Assembly (NCBI RefSeq): GCF_016616095.2
Contig: NZ_CP067089.2
Span: 3,534,001-3,598,000, forward strand
Direction: 5' to 3'
From: Breznakiella homolactica
GTDB taxonomy: Bacteria > Spirochaetota > Spirochaetia > Treponematales > Breznakiellaceae
Length of the DNA stretch: 64,000 nucleotides
Position 1 is the first letter of the stretch, and every line of letters begins with the position of its first letter. This document shows positions 53,537 to 64,000 of this stretch, piece after piece. The notes beneath the pieces are model-generated. The model searched no databases and was not told the DNA's origin. It was given only the letters and a program-made list of their open reading frames with translations. The position numbers and the translations under genes were made by a program.

Positions 53537-54346
53537 TCAGTCCTGTTCCGCGCCGCGGACGAAATGGTTTCTCCGGATAAATTCCGTGGGCGTATAGCCC
53601 ACGTATTTTTTGAACACCGTACTGAAGTACTTGTAATCCTCGAAACCTGTGTTTTCCGCGGCTTCATACACCCGCTGCTGTCCCCGGCTGAGCAATGCGA
53701 TTGCCTGCCTGATGCGGAACCGGTTAAGCAGCACCGTAAAGGTGCTGCCGGTATATTTTTTTAAATTTTCGTTGAGGCTCGTGGCGCTGATCCCGAGTTC
53801 GGAACTCATTGCCTGGAGGGAGATCTTTTCCCGGTAATGGTTTTCGATAAAGGAAAGGGTTCTTTGAATATTTTCCGGAACAGATCCGGTGCTTTCCGGC
53901 GGCCAGATAAGTCCGGCGATTTTGCTCCGGTCAATGATTTTGGCGTATTCGTCCAGGATACGGTAATTGTTCCGCCGGTCAAGCTTACCGATTGCCTTTG
54001 TCAGGGCGGCTTCAAGTTTTTCAATTTCCACGGGTTTCAGTAAGTATTCGCTGACCCCAAGCCGGATGGCATCCCGGGCGTATTCAAATTCACCGTATCC
54101 TGAAATAATGATGGATTCATACTGTACTTCCCCGCAGGTTTCCCTGATCATATCGGGACCGTTCTTTAGGGGCATTTTTACATCGGTAATGACAATATCC
54201 GGTTTCATGGTCCGGATTTTTTTTATTCCCTCTTCGCCGTCCGCCGCTTCACCGACAACAATGCAGCCCAGCTTCTTCCAGTCAACAGAGAAAATCAATC
54301 CTTTGCGGATTATGGTTTCATCCTCCGCGACAAGTACCTTGTACAT
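53537..54346 (-). CDS. Response regulator with AraC-type DNA-binding domain (YesN-like)
   Basis: A 269-residue protein from ATG 54346, preceded by GGAG and beginning MYKVLVAEDETIIRKG. The receiver domain has the phosphorylated Asp in IVITDVKMPLKNG near residue 54 and the Lys in YLLKPVE. The AraC HTH occupies about residues 165-265 (ISLQAMSSELGISATSLNEN and GFEDYKYFSTVFKKYVGYTP). It pairs with the kinase encoded just upstream (23-bp gap) and may control the adjacent iron-type ABC transporter genes. Confidence 0.93.
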   Translation of the reverse strand: MYKVLVAEDETIIRKGLIFSVDWKKLGCIVVGEAADGEEGIKKIRTMKPDIVITDVKMPLKNGPDMIRETCGEVQYESIIISGYGEFEYARDAIRLGVSEYLLKPVEIEKLEAALTKAIGKLDRRNNYRILDEYAKIIDRSKIAGLIWPPESTGSVPENIQRTLSFIENHYREKISLQAMSSELGISATSLNENLKKYTGSTFTVLLNRFRIRQAIALLSRGQQRVYEAAENTGFEDYKYFSTVFKKYVGYTPTEFIRRNHFVRGAEQD

Positions 54347-54368
54347 GGACGCTCCGCGTTCTTCAGGA

Positions 54369-56057
54369 TTACTGTTCATTATAGGGAAGGGTGATGCGGA
54401 TTTCCGTTCCGACCCCCGGGGCGGAAGTTATCGCCACACCGTAGTCCCTTCCGTACAGAAGCTGCAGCCGCCGGTGTACATTATAGATGCCGATATGGAC
54501 CGAGCCGGGACGGGAAGTCTCGACAATGGTTTTTATTTCCCGTTCCTTTTCCGGCGTCATCCCTTCGCCGTTGTCCCGGATATAAATATACAGTGTATCA
54601 CCGATCTTTTTAAACGCAAGGCCGATGGTTAATTTTTCTTTGGTTGCATAGGCGTATTTTATGCTGTTCTCAACAAAGGGCTGGGCGATAAATTTAGGAA
54701 TACGGCAGCTGCGGATTTCGCCTTCAATAGAAACTGTGTATTCCAGGCGTTCATCGAGGCGCGCTTTCTGCAGTGCGAGGTAATCCTCAAGGTAAACAAT
54801 GTCGTCTCCAAGCCGGACTTCCGGGCTGTCACGGTTTATGGTGTACCGCAGTATTCCCGCCAGACGGGTAATAGTTCCAGCGACGGTTTCCGTATCGGTT
54901 CCCATATAAATCATATATTTGAGCATTTCCAGGACATTGAAAATAAAATGAGGGTTGAACTGTTCTTCCAGCTGCGCGATCTCCGTGACCCGCTGGAGGT
55001 CGCTAACCTCCCGGTTTTTTTCCAGGAGCAGGGCCAGTTCCTGCACCATATGGTTATATTCCTGCGCCAGGAGGTAGAATTCATCATCCGAATCCAGTAC
55101 CACCTTGTATTCCAGATTGCCCCGCTGGAATTCCCTGATCGCCTCCATAAGCTTCGCCAGGGACTTGGTATTCTGCCGCGACATGCTTCCGGCAAGCCGG
55201 AAGGTCACGAAAAAAATCAGCACACAGGATACCAGGAAAAAAAGCAGATGCTGGGTGATGGTCGTTTGGGAAGTAATAAATGAGGAAATCGTGTAAACCC
55301 GGATACCGTAACCGGGGAGCACCGAAGAGACCATGTGGTATTGGCTGCCGTTCATTTCAAACAGTTCATTGTCCGTTTCCGGATTAAATTTCCCTCTGCT
55401 GTCCCTGACAAGCTCATCGGTGGTAAAGATCACGTTGTCGAAACTGTCGGTAACGATGGTTTTTGCCGCCTGGGTGTCCGCGCTGACCGCGCTCCATCCG
55501 GGGCTGAGGGTTTCGAGGACAATGTATCCAGCGGGCCTGCCGCCCTGAATCACCGCCCGCCCGAAGCTGAACAGGGACACCTGGCCTTCCTGGTAGCCCC
55601 TGAGGCGTATTCCATGAACGGAAGACTGAGGAGCGCGGCCCATCTTTTCAGCGAAGGAGACAAATCCGGATGTGTCGTTTTTGTTCCAGTATCCGGCCCA
55701 GGCATTGGAAATGAGAGGAATTCCCCGGTCATCCAGGATATAGAAAATACATTTTACTTCCCGCTCCGCGTTGAACCCGTAGAGGATTTCGTAGAGCTGG
55801 GTTTCTCCGGTTCCGTTTTCGAGGTAGACAGTTACGGCGGGGTTTTGGACGAGCCGTTCCAGTTCCCCGGTATAGGCATCGAAGATGGTTTCCAGTCTGC
55901 CGGCAACGATTCTGTTGGCGTCCCGGTTGTGGTTGACCACGCCGAGGCGGAGCAGAAAGGCGGTAAACAGGGAAAACAAAATAAGCACCGTCAGGGCCGG
56001 TATGAGGGCGTATAAAAAGAATGATTGTTTAACCTTTTTCTGAAAGGATTTTCCCAT
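54369..56057 (-). CDS. Sensor histidine kinase (YesM/LytS type)
   Basis: A 562-residue membrane kinase from ATG 56057, chosen because GCAGGA lies upstream and the first helix then follows (YALIPALTVLILFSLFTAFL). A periplasmic sensor domain of about 230 residues, a second helix and a HAMP domain precede the His_kinase domain with QLEEQFNPHFIFNVLEMLKY, where the phosphorylated His sits. The ATPase part has NSIKYAY and RDNGEGM. Together with the regulator it forms a two-component system. Confidence 0.92.
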   Translation of the reverse strand: MGKSFQKKVKQSFFLYALIPALTVLILFSLFTAFLLRLGVVNHNRDANRIVAGRLETIFDAYTGELERLVQNPAVTVYLENGTGETQLYEILYGFNAEREVKCIFYILDDRGIPLISNAWAGYWNKNDTSGFVSFAEKMGRAPQSSVHGIRLRGYQEGQVSLFSFGRAVIQGGRPAGYIVLETLSPGWSAVSADTQAAKTIVTDSFDNVIFTTDELVRDSRGKFNPETDNELFEMNGSQYHMVSSVLPGYGIRVYTISSFITSQTTITQHLLFFLVSCVLIFFVTFRLAGSMSRQNTKSLAKLMEAIREFQRGNLEYKVVLDSDDEFYLLAQEYNHMVQELALLLEKNREVSDLQRVTEIAQLEEQFNPHFIFNVLEMLKYMIYMGTDTETVAGTITRLAGILRYTINRDSPEVRLGDDIVYLEDYLALQKARLDERLEYTVSIEGEIRSCRIPKFIAQPFVENSIKYAYATKEKLTIGLAFKKIGDTLYIYIRDNGEGMTPEKEREIKTIVETSRPGSVHIGIYNVHRRLQLLYGRDYGVAITSAPGVGTEIRITLPYNEQ

Positions 56058-56220
56058 CGTTCCTGCCGAATCCGCGCGCTCCGCTGCAGAGCAAAGGATA
56101 AAGTAAAACTTTTTACCCGGCAACCCCCGCGGCCGGACAAGGCAGCGGGGATTACATAAAGCAGCGGAACCGGTCCCGCCGGAACGGAGGCGCCCATGAG
56201 GGCCAATCCCGCTGCCGGGG

Positions 56221-57882
56221 TTACATTTCCAGTTCCTTTTTTCCGGTGACCTTGAAGAAAATAAGCAGTGTTACGACCGTGGTCAGCGTCAGGATTGACG
56301 ACAGAGCCGCCGCGGTGCCGTTGTTCCCGTGGAGAACTTCAGTGTAAATACTGATGGTCAGTGTCCGTGTCCGGGTTGTGTACAGCAGAATGGACGAACT
56401 CAGTTCCGTTATAACCGAAAGCCAGCTCATCAGCGCGCCGGAAATTACCCCGGGGAGCATCATAGGCAGGGTAACCATAAAAAACGCCTTGATGTTTGAG
56501 GCCCCGAGGCTTACGGCCGCTTCCTCGATGCTGGGACTTATCTGGTGCAGGATAGCGGCGCTGGACCGCAGAGTATACGGCAGCCGGCGGATGATCCACG
56601 CGAGGATGATGATGAAGGCTGTTCCGCTCAGGAGCAGGGGCGGCTTGTTGAACGAAATCAGCAGGGCAATACCCAGCACGGAACCGGGGATAATATAGGG
56701 AACCATAGAAACCGTATCGAGGATATTGTTCAGGGTGTTCCTGCGTTTCACCGAAACATAGGACACCAGCACCCCCAGGAGGACAATACAGGCGATAGCG
56801 ATAATCCCGAAAACGTATGTATTGACGATGGAGCTCCCCATTTTGCTGAAGCCCTTGGCGTAGCTTTCCAGGGAAAATTCAGCCTTAAACAGAGTCCCGC
56901 TGGTTTTCAGAAATGATGTGGTAATAACCACCAGCTGGGGCATGATGGTCATCAGGGTGAAAAAGTAACAGAAACCGTGGGCGAGGATGTTTTTTATTCC
57001 CCCGCAGGGCTTGGCCTCCATGGGGTTCATCGAGGATGAACTCACCGCCTTTTTATTGGTGATGTATTTCTGCCCGATAAAGATCACCAGGGTAATCACG
57101 ATGGTGATGACGCTCAGGGCCGCCGCGAAACCGTCGTCGCCGCCCACTTCGCTGATGAACTCGTTGTATATGAGCACCGGCATGGTTTTGTATCCCTCGC
57201 CGATCAGCATGGGCGTACCGAAGTCGGCCATGGCCCGCATAAAGACCAGGAGCGCGCTGGCGAGGAGTGTGGGGAGAACCAGGGGAAGGATTATTCTCAC
57301 CATGATTTTAAAACTCCCGGCGCCCAGGCTTTCCGCCGCTTCGCTCAGGGATTTATCCAGGTTGTTGAAGGCTCCGGTCATGTACAGGTAAATCAGCGGC
57401 GCCAGCTTAAGGGTGAATACCATGAGTATTCCGCCGAACCCGTAGATCCCGGGAAGCTGGACCGAAAACAGGGCATTCATGATCCGGGTCAGAACGCCGT
57501 TCCTGCCGAAGAGCACCACCCAGGAATAGGCTCCGATAAAGGGCGGCGACAGGATGGAAATCATGATCATGATATTCAGAAGCTGCTTCCCTCTGATCCG
57601 GACGGTCTTCATAATATACGCCAGAAGGCTCCCCATGACCGCGGTGAGCAGGGTCACCAGGAGCGTAACCTTGAAGCTGTTAAAGAGCGCTCCGTAGTAA
57701 TAACTTTTGCTGAAGAACTTGGCGAAGTTTTTCAGTGTCCATTCCCCGGTGGCGGTACTGCGGATACTCTGGATCAGTATGGTTCCCAGGGGGTATATCA
57801 GAAAAAGTATGAAAAAAGCCAGCGCGGCGAAGGTGACGATATGCCAAAAATCGAGCTTTGCCCTAAGCTTCTGCCAGATCAT
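56221..57882 (-). CDS. Iron-type ABC transporter permease (FbpB-like)
   Basis: A 553-residue fused permease with about twelve membrane helices in two homologous halves. Each half has an EAA-type loop: LSEAAESLGAGSFKIMVRII near residue 180 and IEEAAVSLGASNIKAFFMVT near residue 460. This is the FbpB/AfuB layout used for Fe3+ and, in relatives, for phosphonates or thiamine. It overlaps the ATPase gene by 20 bp and is the last gene of the transporter operon. Confidence 0.93.
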   Translation of the reverse strand: MIWQKLRAKLDFWHIVTFAALAFFILFLIYPLGTILIQSIRSTATGEWTLKNFAKFFSKSYYYGALFNSFKVTLLVTLLTAVMGSLLAYIMKTVRIRGKQLLNIMIMISILSPPFIGAYSWVVLFGRNGVLTRIMNALFSVQLPGIYGFGGILMVFTLKLAPLIYLYMTGAFNNLDKSLSEAAESLGAGSFKIMVRIILPLVLPTLLASALLVFMRAMADFGTPMLIGEGYKTMPVLIYNEFISEVGGDDGFAAALSVITIVITLVIFIGQKYITNKKAVSSSSMNPMEAKPCGGIKNILAHGFCYFFTLMTIMPQLVVITTSFLKTSGTLFKAEFSLESYAKGFSKMGSSIVNTYVFGIIAIACIVLLGVLVSYVSVKRRNTLNNILDTVSMVPYIIPGSVLGIALLISFNKPPLLLSGTAFIIILAWIIRRLPYTLRSSAAILHQISPSIEEAAVSLGASNIKAFFMVTLPMMLPGVISGALMSWLSVITELSSSILLYTTRTRTLTISIYTEVLHGNNGTAAALSSILTLTTVVTLLIFFKVTGKKELEM

Positions 57883-58966
57883 TGTGCACCTCCTTCATCA
57901 GGCTTTTTTCTCCGTCCGGGGTAAAGACGTTGATCTTGTTCTTTTTGATCCGGAGCTTGATTTTTGCCCCCCTGGCAAGAATCCTGTCGGTTTCGGATTC
58001 CTGGATGACCTCAACCTGCTCTCCTGATTCCAGATCCGCCACGTAATGGGTGGTGCTGCCCAGGAAGATACTGTCCGCAACGGCCGCGCCGATTCCCGGG
58101 CCGTCATGGCAGATTATGAATTCCTCCGGGCGTACGGATACTTTTACCGTTGAATAATCCGAAGCTCCGGCATCCATGGTGGTCAGTTCCTCGGTATAGC
58201 CGCCGGCCATGGTGACCGAAGACCCGCCGCTTATTTCCGCGTCGAGGATGTTTGAGCGGCCGATGAATGTGGCCACAAAAAGATTGGCCGGCCGCTGGTA
58301 CAGCGTCTGGGGGTCGCTCACCTGCTGGATGATTCCTTTATTCATCACCGCGATGCGGTCGGAGATGGCCAGGGCTTCTTCCTGGTCATGGGTAACGTAC
58401 ACCGTTGTTATACCGATTTTGTGCTGAATGTCCTTGATGGCTCCCCGCATTTCAACCCTGAGTTTCGCGTCCAGGTTGGACAGGGGTTCGTCCAGGAGCA
58501 GAACCTCGGGATGGATGACAATGGCCCTGGCCAGGGCTATGCGCTGCTGCTGGCCTCCGGACATCCGGTCGGGTTTGCGGTCCCGGAGCTCATGGATCTG
58601 TACGATCTTAAGGATTTCATCCACCTTCTCTTGTATGTCGTTCCCCGGTACCTTCCGGTTTTTCAGCCCAAAGGCGACATTCTGGGCGACGGTCATGTGG
58701 GGGAAGATGGCGTAGTTCTGGAATACCATGCCGATATTCCGTTTGCTCGTGGGTATGTGATGGATCGGCTTCCCGTCAAATTCAATACTCCCTCCCTCAA
58801 TGGTATTGAAACCGATAATCGCCCGGAGCAGGGTGGTTTTGCCGCACCCCGACGGGCCAAGGAGAGTAAAGAGTTCACCGTCCCGTATTACGAGATCGAG
58901 GCCGGGAATTACCGTGTGGCTGCCGTATTTTTTTACGATATCTTTCATCTGAATGGAAACACTCAT
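57863..58966 (-). CDS. ABC transporter ATP-binding protein (FbpC/PotA-like)
   Basis: A 367-residue ATPase: Walker A GPSGCGKTT (near residue 38), signature MSGGQQQRIALARA, Walker B VLLLDEPLSNLD and switch His in YVTHDQEEALAIS. The C-terminal 130 residues form a TOBE-like regulatory domain. It energises the permease encoded downstream and is preceded by a terminator-like hairpin after the binding-protein gene. Confidence 0.95.
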   Translation of the reverse strand: MSVSIQMKDIVKKYGSHTVIPGLDLVIRDGELFTLLGPSGCGKTTLLRAIIGFNTIEGGSIEFDGKPIHHIPTSKRNIGMVFQNYAIFPHMTVAQNVAFGLKNRKVPGNDIQEKVDEILKIVQIHELRDRKPDRMSGGQQQRIALARAIVIHPEVLLLDEPLSNLDAKLRVEMRGAIKDIQHKIGITTVYVTHDQEEALAISDRIAVMNKGIIQQVSDPQTLYQRPANLFVATFIGRSNILDAEISGGSSVTMAGGYTEELTTMDAGASDYSTVKVSVRPEEFIICHDGPGIGAAVADSIFLGSTTHYVADLESGEQVEVIQESETDRILARGAKIKLRIKKNKINVFTPDGEKSLMKEVHNDLAEA

Positions 58967-58980
58967 TCAACATTTCTCCC

Positions 58981-59020
58981 GAAAAAAAGACCCCAAAATC
59001 TGATACTGTATTTTGGGGTC
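58981..59020 (-). terminator. Rho-independent terminator or attenuator inside the iron-type transporter operon
   Basis: GACCCCAAAAT (58989-58999) and ATTTTGGGGTC (59010-59020) form a perfect 11-bp stem; on the minus strand it is followed by CTTTTTTTC. It lies between the binding-protein gene and the ATPase gene and would reduce transcription into the latter. A further hairpin from CCCGGACA/TGTCCGGG lies just before it. Confidence 0.82.
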
Positions 59021-59064
59021 CGGTTGCTGCACAGGGGACCCGGACAGTGTCCGGGTTCGTAAGA

Positions 59065-60126
59065 TTATTTGCTCTGGGCCGTGGCAAAGAGGTCGGAATA
59101 TTTTTCCACCACCATGTTTTTATTATCCACCGGCCACATGATGTCTTCTTTGATGGTGGTTATTTCCTCGATGGGTGTCATAAGGTCTGAAACCCCCGCG
59201 CCTCTGGCCACCGGCCGGACACCGAGTTCGGTACCCATCCGGTTCTGTACGTCCACGGAAATACAGTAGTCAATGAAGCGCCGGGCATTGTTGGGGTGCT
59301 TGGCGCCTTTGACCACCGCGGCGGCGGCATCCTTGAATATGACCCCTTCCTTCATATAAATAACTTTTACCGGCGCGCCCGCGGCGATGAGGTCGATAAC
59401 CGGACCTTCATAGGTGAGCCCCACCACGTATTCGCCGTCGGCCACACCTTTGTACGCGCTGGAGGAGCTCCCCGCCACTTTGCCGTTGAGATTGCGGATG
59501 AATTTATCAACGTAATCCCAGGCTTCGGGAGAATTGGGGTCTCCGTTTTTGCCCATGGCATACAGCATATTTATAACGTGGTTGTACGCCGAACCGGAGG
59601 AGGCGGGGTCGCTGTGGACGATTTTGCCCTTCAGCGCGGGATTAAGCAGGTCCGCGTAGCCTTCGACCTTGATATTGCCGATCAGGTTGGTGTTAATGAT
59701 CAGAACGCTGGGGGTACTGTTAAAGCGGGTCAGGTACCCTTCGTCGTTTTTGTGGCCCTCGAGCTGGGTAATCTCATTGGGAGAAACGTAATCTTCAAGG
59801 AGTTCCCGTTTGGGAATGAGCAGCGACGGCGAACCGCCCCAGATTACGTCCGCCAGGGGATTGGCTTTTTCCGCTTCCAGGCGCTTCATGAGTTCGCCCA
59901 TGCCCGCGGCGATAATCTCGGTTTTGATCCCGGTTTCTTCTTCAAAACCTTTAATAACAAGGTTGATAAGTTCTTCCCGGGCGGGGGTATATATGGTAAG
60001 AACCTTTTGTTCCTCACCGGATCCGCCGGAACTCTGATTCTTATTGCTGTTTCCGCACGAAACCAGCATAGCCGCCGCCAGGGATACTAATACTACCCAT
60101 GGTCCCAGTTTTTTAAGTACCGCCAT
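59065..60126 (-). CDS. Iron-type ABC transporter substrate-binding lipoprotein (FbpA-like)
   Basis: A 353-residue lipoprotein with lipobox LVSC (Cys25) after a typical signal. The mature part is of the SBP_bac type: LTIYTPAREELINLVIKGFE near residue 43, DVIWGGSPSLLIPKRELLED near residue 90, and the late GVRPVARGAG. This fits the ferric iron or 2-aminoethylphosphonate binding group. AGGAGG precedes ATG. First gene of the three-gene transporter. Confidence 0.92.
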   Translation of the reverse strand: MAVLKKLGPWVVLVSLAAAMLVSCGNSNKNQSSGGSGEEQKVLTIYTPAREELINLVIKGFEEETGIKTEIIAAGMGELMKRLEAEKANPLADVIWGGSPSLLIPKRELLEDYVSPNEITQLEGHKNDEGYLTRFNSTPSVLIINTNLIGNIKVEGYADLLNPALKGKIVHSDPASSGSAYNHVINMLYAMGKNGDPNSPEAWDYVDKFIRNLNGKVAGSSSSAYKGVADGEYVVGLTYEGPVIDLIAAGAPVKVIYMKEGVIFKDAAAAVVKGAKHPNNARRFIDYCISVDVQNRMGTELGVRPVARGAGVSDLMTPIEEITTIKEDIMWPVDNKNMVVEKYSDLFATAQSK

Positions 60127-62062
<1,936 letters not shown>

Positions 62063-62100
62063 CCCTGATTTCCGGGAATGAAACCGGACTCGCGGTATAA

Positions 62101-62133
62101 CGGCTGTCCCGGAAATCCGGACAGCCGTTTTTT
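62101..62133 (+). terminator. Rho-independent terminator after eno
   Basis: CGGCTGTCC (62101-62109) and GGACAGCCG (62119-62127) form a perfect 9-bp stem followed by TTTTTT (62128-62133), 39 bp after the eno stop. Confidence 0.9.
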
Positions 62134-62161
62134 ATTCTGATTCTGTTTTGGAGTGCCCGCC

Positions 62162-62728
62162 ATGAACAGCTATTACCCTGAGATGGAATTCGTAAAAAAA
62201 CAGAACGGCTGCGTTATCCGGCCCGCAAAGGCGGCAAGAAAAACACGGATATTGGTTGCGGTGCCCGTAGCTTTTGTCAGCCTGCTTATGGTAATCACCG
62301 CTGTGTCCGCCGGAATCGCCGGAGCTCCCCTCCGGCAAATAGCCAGTTTTGCGGTGCTGGCGGTTGTGTGCTGTGCCATTGTCTTACGGAATTTCAGCGA
62401 AGATACGATTTTTATTGACCAGGGAGCGGGAACAGTTCTTTTTGAATTGGGAATGCCCTTTCTTAAGAACCGGATTGTACTGGAAATTTCCCGGATAAAA
62501 AACGTTTCCCTCAGCAACCAACGCGCAAAAGACCGGCACAGCGAGTTTTACGTATATTCCCTGGATATCATTGATACGGAAGACCGGGCATACCGGGTAC
62601 TCCAGTCGCTTAATTACGGCAGTGCCCTGACGGAAAAGGCCGCTGCCCTGGGCGGTATTCTCGGAGTGCCGGCGGAGGATCGCCATGATACGGATGGTTC
62701 CGAAATATACCGGGAACGGATGGTGTAG
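62162..62728 (+). CDS. Membrane protein of unknown function
   Basis: A 188-residue protein from ATG 62162 with GGAG nine bases upstream (GTG 62153 is also in frame). Two membrane helices lie at about residues 29-50 and 55-73, followed by a cytosolic domain with PH-like strands (EDTIFIDQGAGTVLFELGMP and LEISRIKNVSLSNQRAKDRH). It lies between the eno terminator and a convergent permease gene. No characterised relative is known to me. Confidence 0.65.
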   Translation: MNSYYPEMEFVKKQNGCVIRPAKAARKTRILVAVPVAFVSLLMVITAVSAGIAGAPLRQIASFAVLAVVCCAIVLRNFSEDTIFIDQGAGTVLFELGMPFLKNRIVLEISRIKNVSLSNQRAKDRHSEFYVYSLDIIDTEDRAYRVLQSLNYGSALTEKAAALGGILGVPAEDRHDTDGSEIYRERMV

Positions 62729-62748
62729 GCGGTTCTGAATCCCTGGGG

Positions 62749-63558
62749 TTACCGGTTCCAGGGGCAGAGGATTTTTTCCAGGATATCCACCAGACCGAAG
62801 AGCAGAAGCCCCAGCAGGCTGAGGGCCATGATCGCCGCGTACATTTCAGGGTAGGCGATCCGGGTCCACGCGTCGATGATGAGGTAGCCCAGGCCCGTGT
62901 CGGTGGCAAAGGTTTCCGCCAGGAAGAGCACCGCCACGGCGGTTCCCAGGCTTACCCGGACGGAGGTGAAAAGGTCCGGCAGGGCTGAAGGGATGATGAC
63001 GTGCCGGATAATGCCGGTCCTGCCCGCTCCCAGGGAACGGACCGACGCGATGAGTTCCTCCGGCACCCGTTTGGAGGAATCCCGGGCCGCCACCAGGATC
63101 TGGCTGAAAATTATGAACCCCAGCAGAAAGATTTTCGACGCTTCCCCCAGCCCCAGGATGAGCATAATAATCGGAAGAAACGCGGCCTTGGGCAGAGGAT
63201 GGAGTATATAGATTACGGGTGAAACCACGGCGTTGATCCGCGGGGACCGTCCCGCCGCGAGGCCCAGGGCTGCCGCGGGGATAAAGCTGGCGGTGAAGGC
63301 CCAGAAGATCCGGGAAATGCTTGCCCCCAGATGGCGGGCAAGGACACCGGCCGCGCCAAGCCGGACAAGTGCCTGCGCCGCCGTTCCGGGGCCGGGAAGG
63401 AAGGGCCTTTTCATGACCGCCGCCGCCAGGCTCCATAAGAGTACAATCGCCGCGAGGACCGCGGCAATGCCGGCAGCCTTCCGGAGGATATCCCTGGATT
63501 TGCCCGCCGGGGTTTCCGGTTTTTTTGCCGCGGCCAGTTCCGGGGCTGAAGCCCTCAT
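62749..63558 (-). CDS. Nitrate/sulfonate/taurine-type ABC transporter permease (SsuC-like)
   Basis: A 269-residue permease with six membrane helices. The coupling EAA-type loop is VPEELIASVRSLGAGRTGII near residue 165, and AETFATDTGLGYLIIDAW is the conserved segment of SsuC/TauC/NrtB permeases. The N-terminal 25 residues are a charged extension. It overlaps the ATPase gene by 4 bp. Possible substrates include sulfonates, nitrate and pyrimidine precursors of thiamine. Confidence 0.92.
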   Translation of the reverse strand: MRASAPELAAAKKPETPAGKSRDILRKAAGIAAVLAAIVLLWSLAAAVMKRPFLPGPGTAAQALVRLGAAGVLARHLGASISRIFWAFTASFIPAAALGLAAGRSPRINAVVSPVIYILHPLPKAAFLPIIMLILGLGEASKIFLLGFIIFSQILVAARDSSKRVPEELIASVRSLGAGRTGIIRHVIIPSALPDLFTSVRVSLGTAVAVLFLAETFATDTGLGYLIIDAWTRIAYPEMYAAIMALSLLGLLLFGLVDILEKILCPWNR

Positions 63559-64000
63559 CGGTTTTCCTCCCTGGAATCTTTCAGGTAATGCCGGATGGTT
63601 CCGCAGAGTTCCTGGAAACGGGGATCTTCCCGAAAATCCCGGGCTTCATCCTTTTGTACCGCGAAGTGTTTTGAAATGGTCCCGGGATTCCGGCCGGTCA
63701 TGACAAAGACGTTTTCGGACAGGTACACCGCTTCCTCAATGGAATGGGTCACCATAATAATAGTGAGGTTTCTTTTTTTCCGTACTGAAAGCAGGAAATC
63801 CTGGGCATCCTCCCGGGTAAGCGCGTCGAGACTTGAGAAAGGCTCATCCATGAGGAGCAGATCCGGTTCCGCGGCCAGGGACCGGGCGATGGCCAGACGC
63901 TGTTTCATGCCGCCGGAAAGCTGCCGGGGATAGAGCTTCCTGAATTTCCAGAGGCCGAATTCCTCAAGGATAGGCAGTACTCGCTCACGGCGGCGGCTTT
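63555..64000 (-). CDS. Nitrate/sulfonate/taurine-type ABC transporter ATPase (SsuB-like), 5' partial
   Basis: The minus-strand frame is open to the window end, so the N-terminus with Walker A is missing. Visible are LSGGMKQRLAIARSLA (signature, crossing position 63908), LLLMDEPFSSLDAL (Walker B) and MVTHSIEEAVYLS (switch His). The C-terminal part (FREDPRFQELCGTIRHYL) is that of SsuB/TauB ATPases. An internal ATG at 63908 is not the start, as it falls inside the signature motif. Confidence 0.93.
   Translation of the reverse strand, partial: SRRRERVLPILEEFGLWKFRKLYPRQLSGGMKQRLAIARSLAAEPDLLLMDEPFSSLDALTREDAQDFLLSVRKKRNLTIIMVTHSIEEAVYLSENVFVMTGRNPGTISKHFAVQKDEARDFREDPRFQELCGTIRHYLKDSREENR

Overview
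The window joins two very different kinds of DNA. Bases 1 to about 26,490 are AT-rich and hold the distal part of a large chromosomal integron: 29 attC recombination sites (about 148-168 bp each) separate one partial and 28 complete gene cassettes, every cassette gene reading on the + strand. From about 29,500 to the end the DNA is GC-rich and carries housekeeping and transport genes on both strands. The gene set (ffh, gpsA, trpS, eno, a DUF3798 binding-protein transporter, the TIGR03545/TIGR03546 pair, secreted proteins with FAGG-type cleavage sites) points to a spirochaete of the Treponema group. Chromosomal integrons are known in that group from T. denticola; the high GC of the core argues against T. 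denticola itself. Species cannot be fixed from the sequence alone.

Integron (1-26,486): each attC starts with an R'' box (RYYYAAC), ends with an R' box (GTTRRRY) and holds internal complementary arms. Three arm classes occur: five sites of class A (GTGTATCCG/CGGATACAC), one of class C (GTGTATACG/CGTATACAC) and 23 of class B (GCTATACG/CGTATAGC). The integrase and attI are not in the window; gene orientation places them to the left. Cassettes encode two toxin-antitoxin pairs, a FosA/FosB-like enzyme, a putative abortive-infection protein, a broken OLD-like nuclease, a two-gene unit with a HEPN-like motif, GNAT acetyltransferases, a Nudix hydrolase, a peptidase E-like enzyme and many secreted or membrane proteins of unknown role. 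Three cassettes have no credible gene and are copies of one short structured sequence.

The most unusual observation is that the two ends of essentially every cassette are complementary well beyond the 7-bp R boxes, over about 15-24 bp of cassette-specific sequence, with an almost constant A-C mismatch at position 11. The distal end of the array (attC28, attC29) shows degenerate sites.

Flank (26,487-29,500): AT-rich genes without attC sites: an unknown protein, an RlaP-like nucleotidyltransferase, a membrane-anchored unknown and an NTPase gene interrupted by a stop codon.

Core (29,500-64,000): ffh; gpsA; an M3 oligoendopeptidase with ndk; a six-gene transporter operon (two tandem DUF3798 binding proteins, ATPase, two permeases, small membrane protein); trpS; a phosphodiesterase; a Na/phosphate cotransporter; a metallo-beta-lactamase-fold hydrolase; RNA-binding and acetyltransferase genes; a tyrosine phosphatase; TIGR03546/TIGR03545; a two-component system beside an iron-type ABC transporter; enolase; and a nitrate/sulfonate/taurine-type ABC transporter cut by the window end. 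Gaps between core genes carry about seven copies or fragments of a roughly 290-bp interspersed repeat whose long stems differ in sequence between copies yet stay self-complementary.
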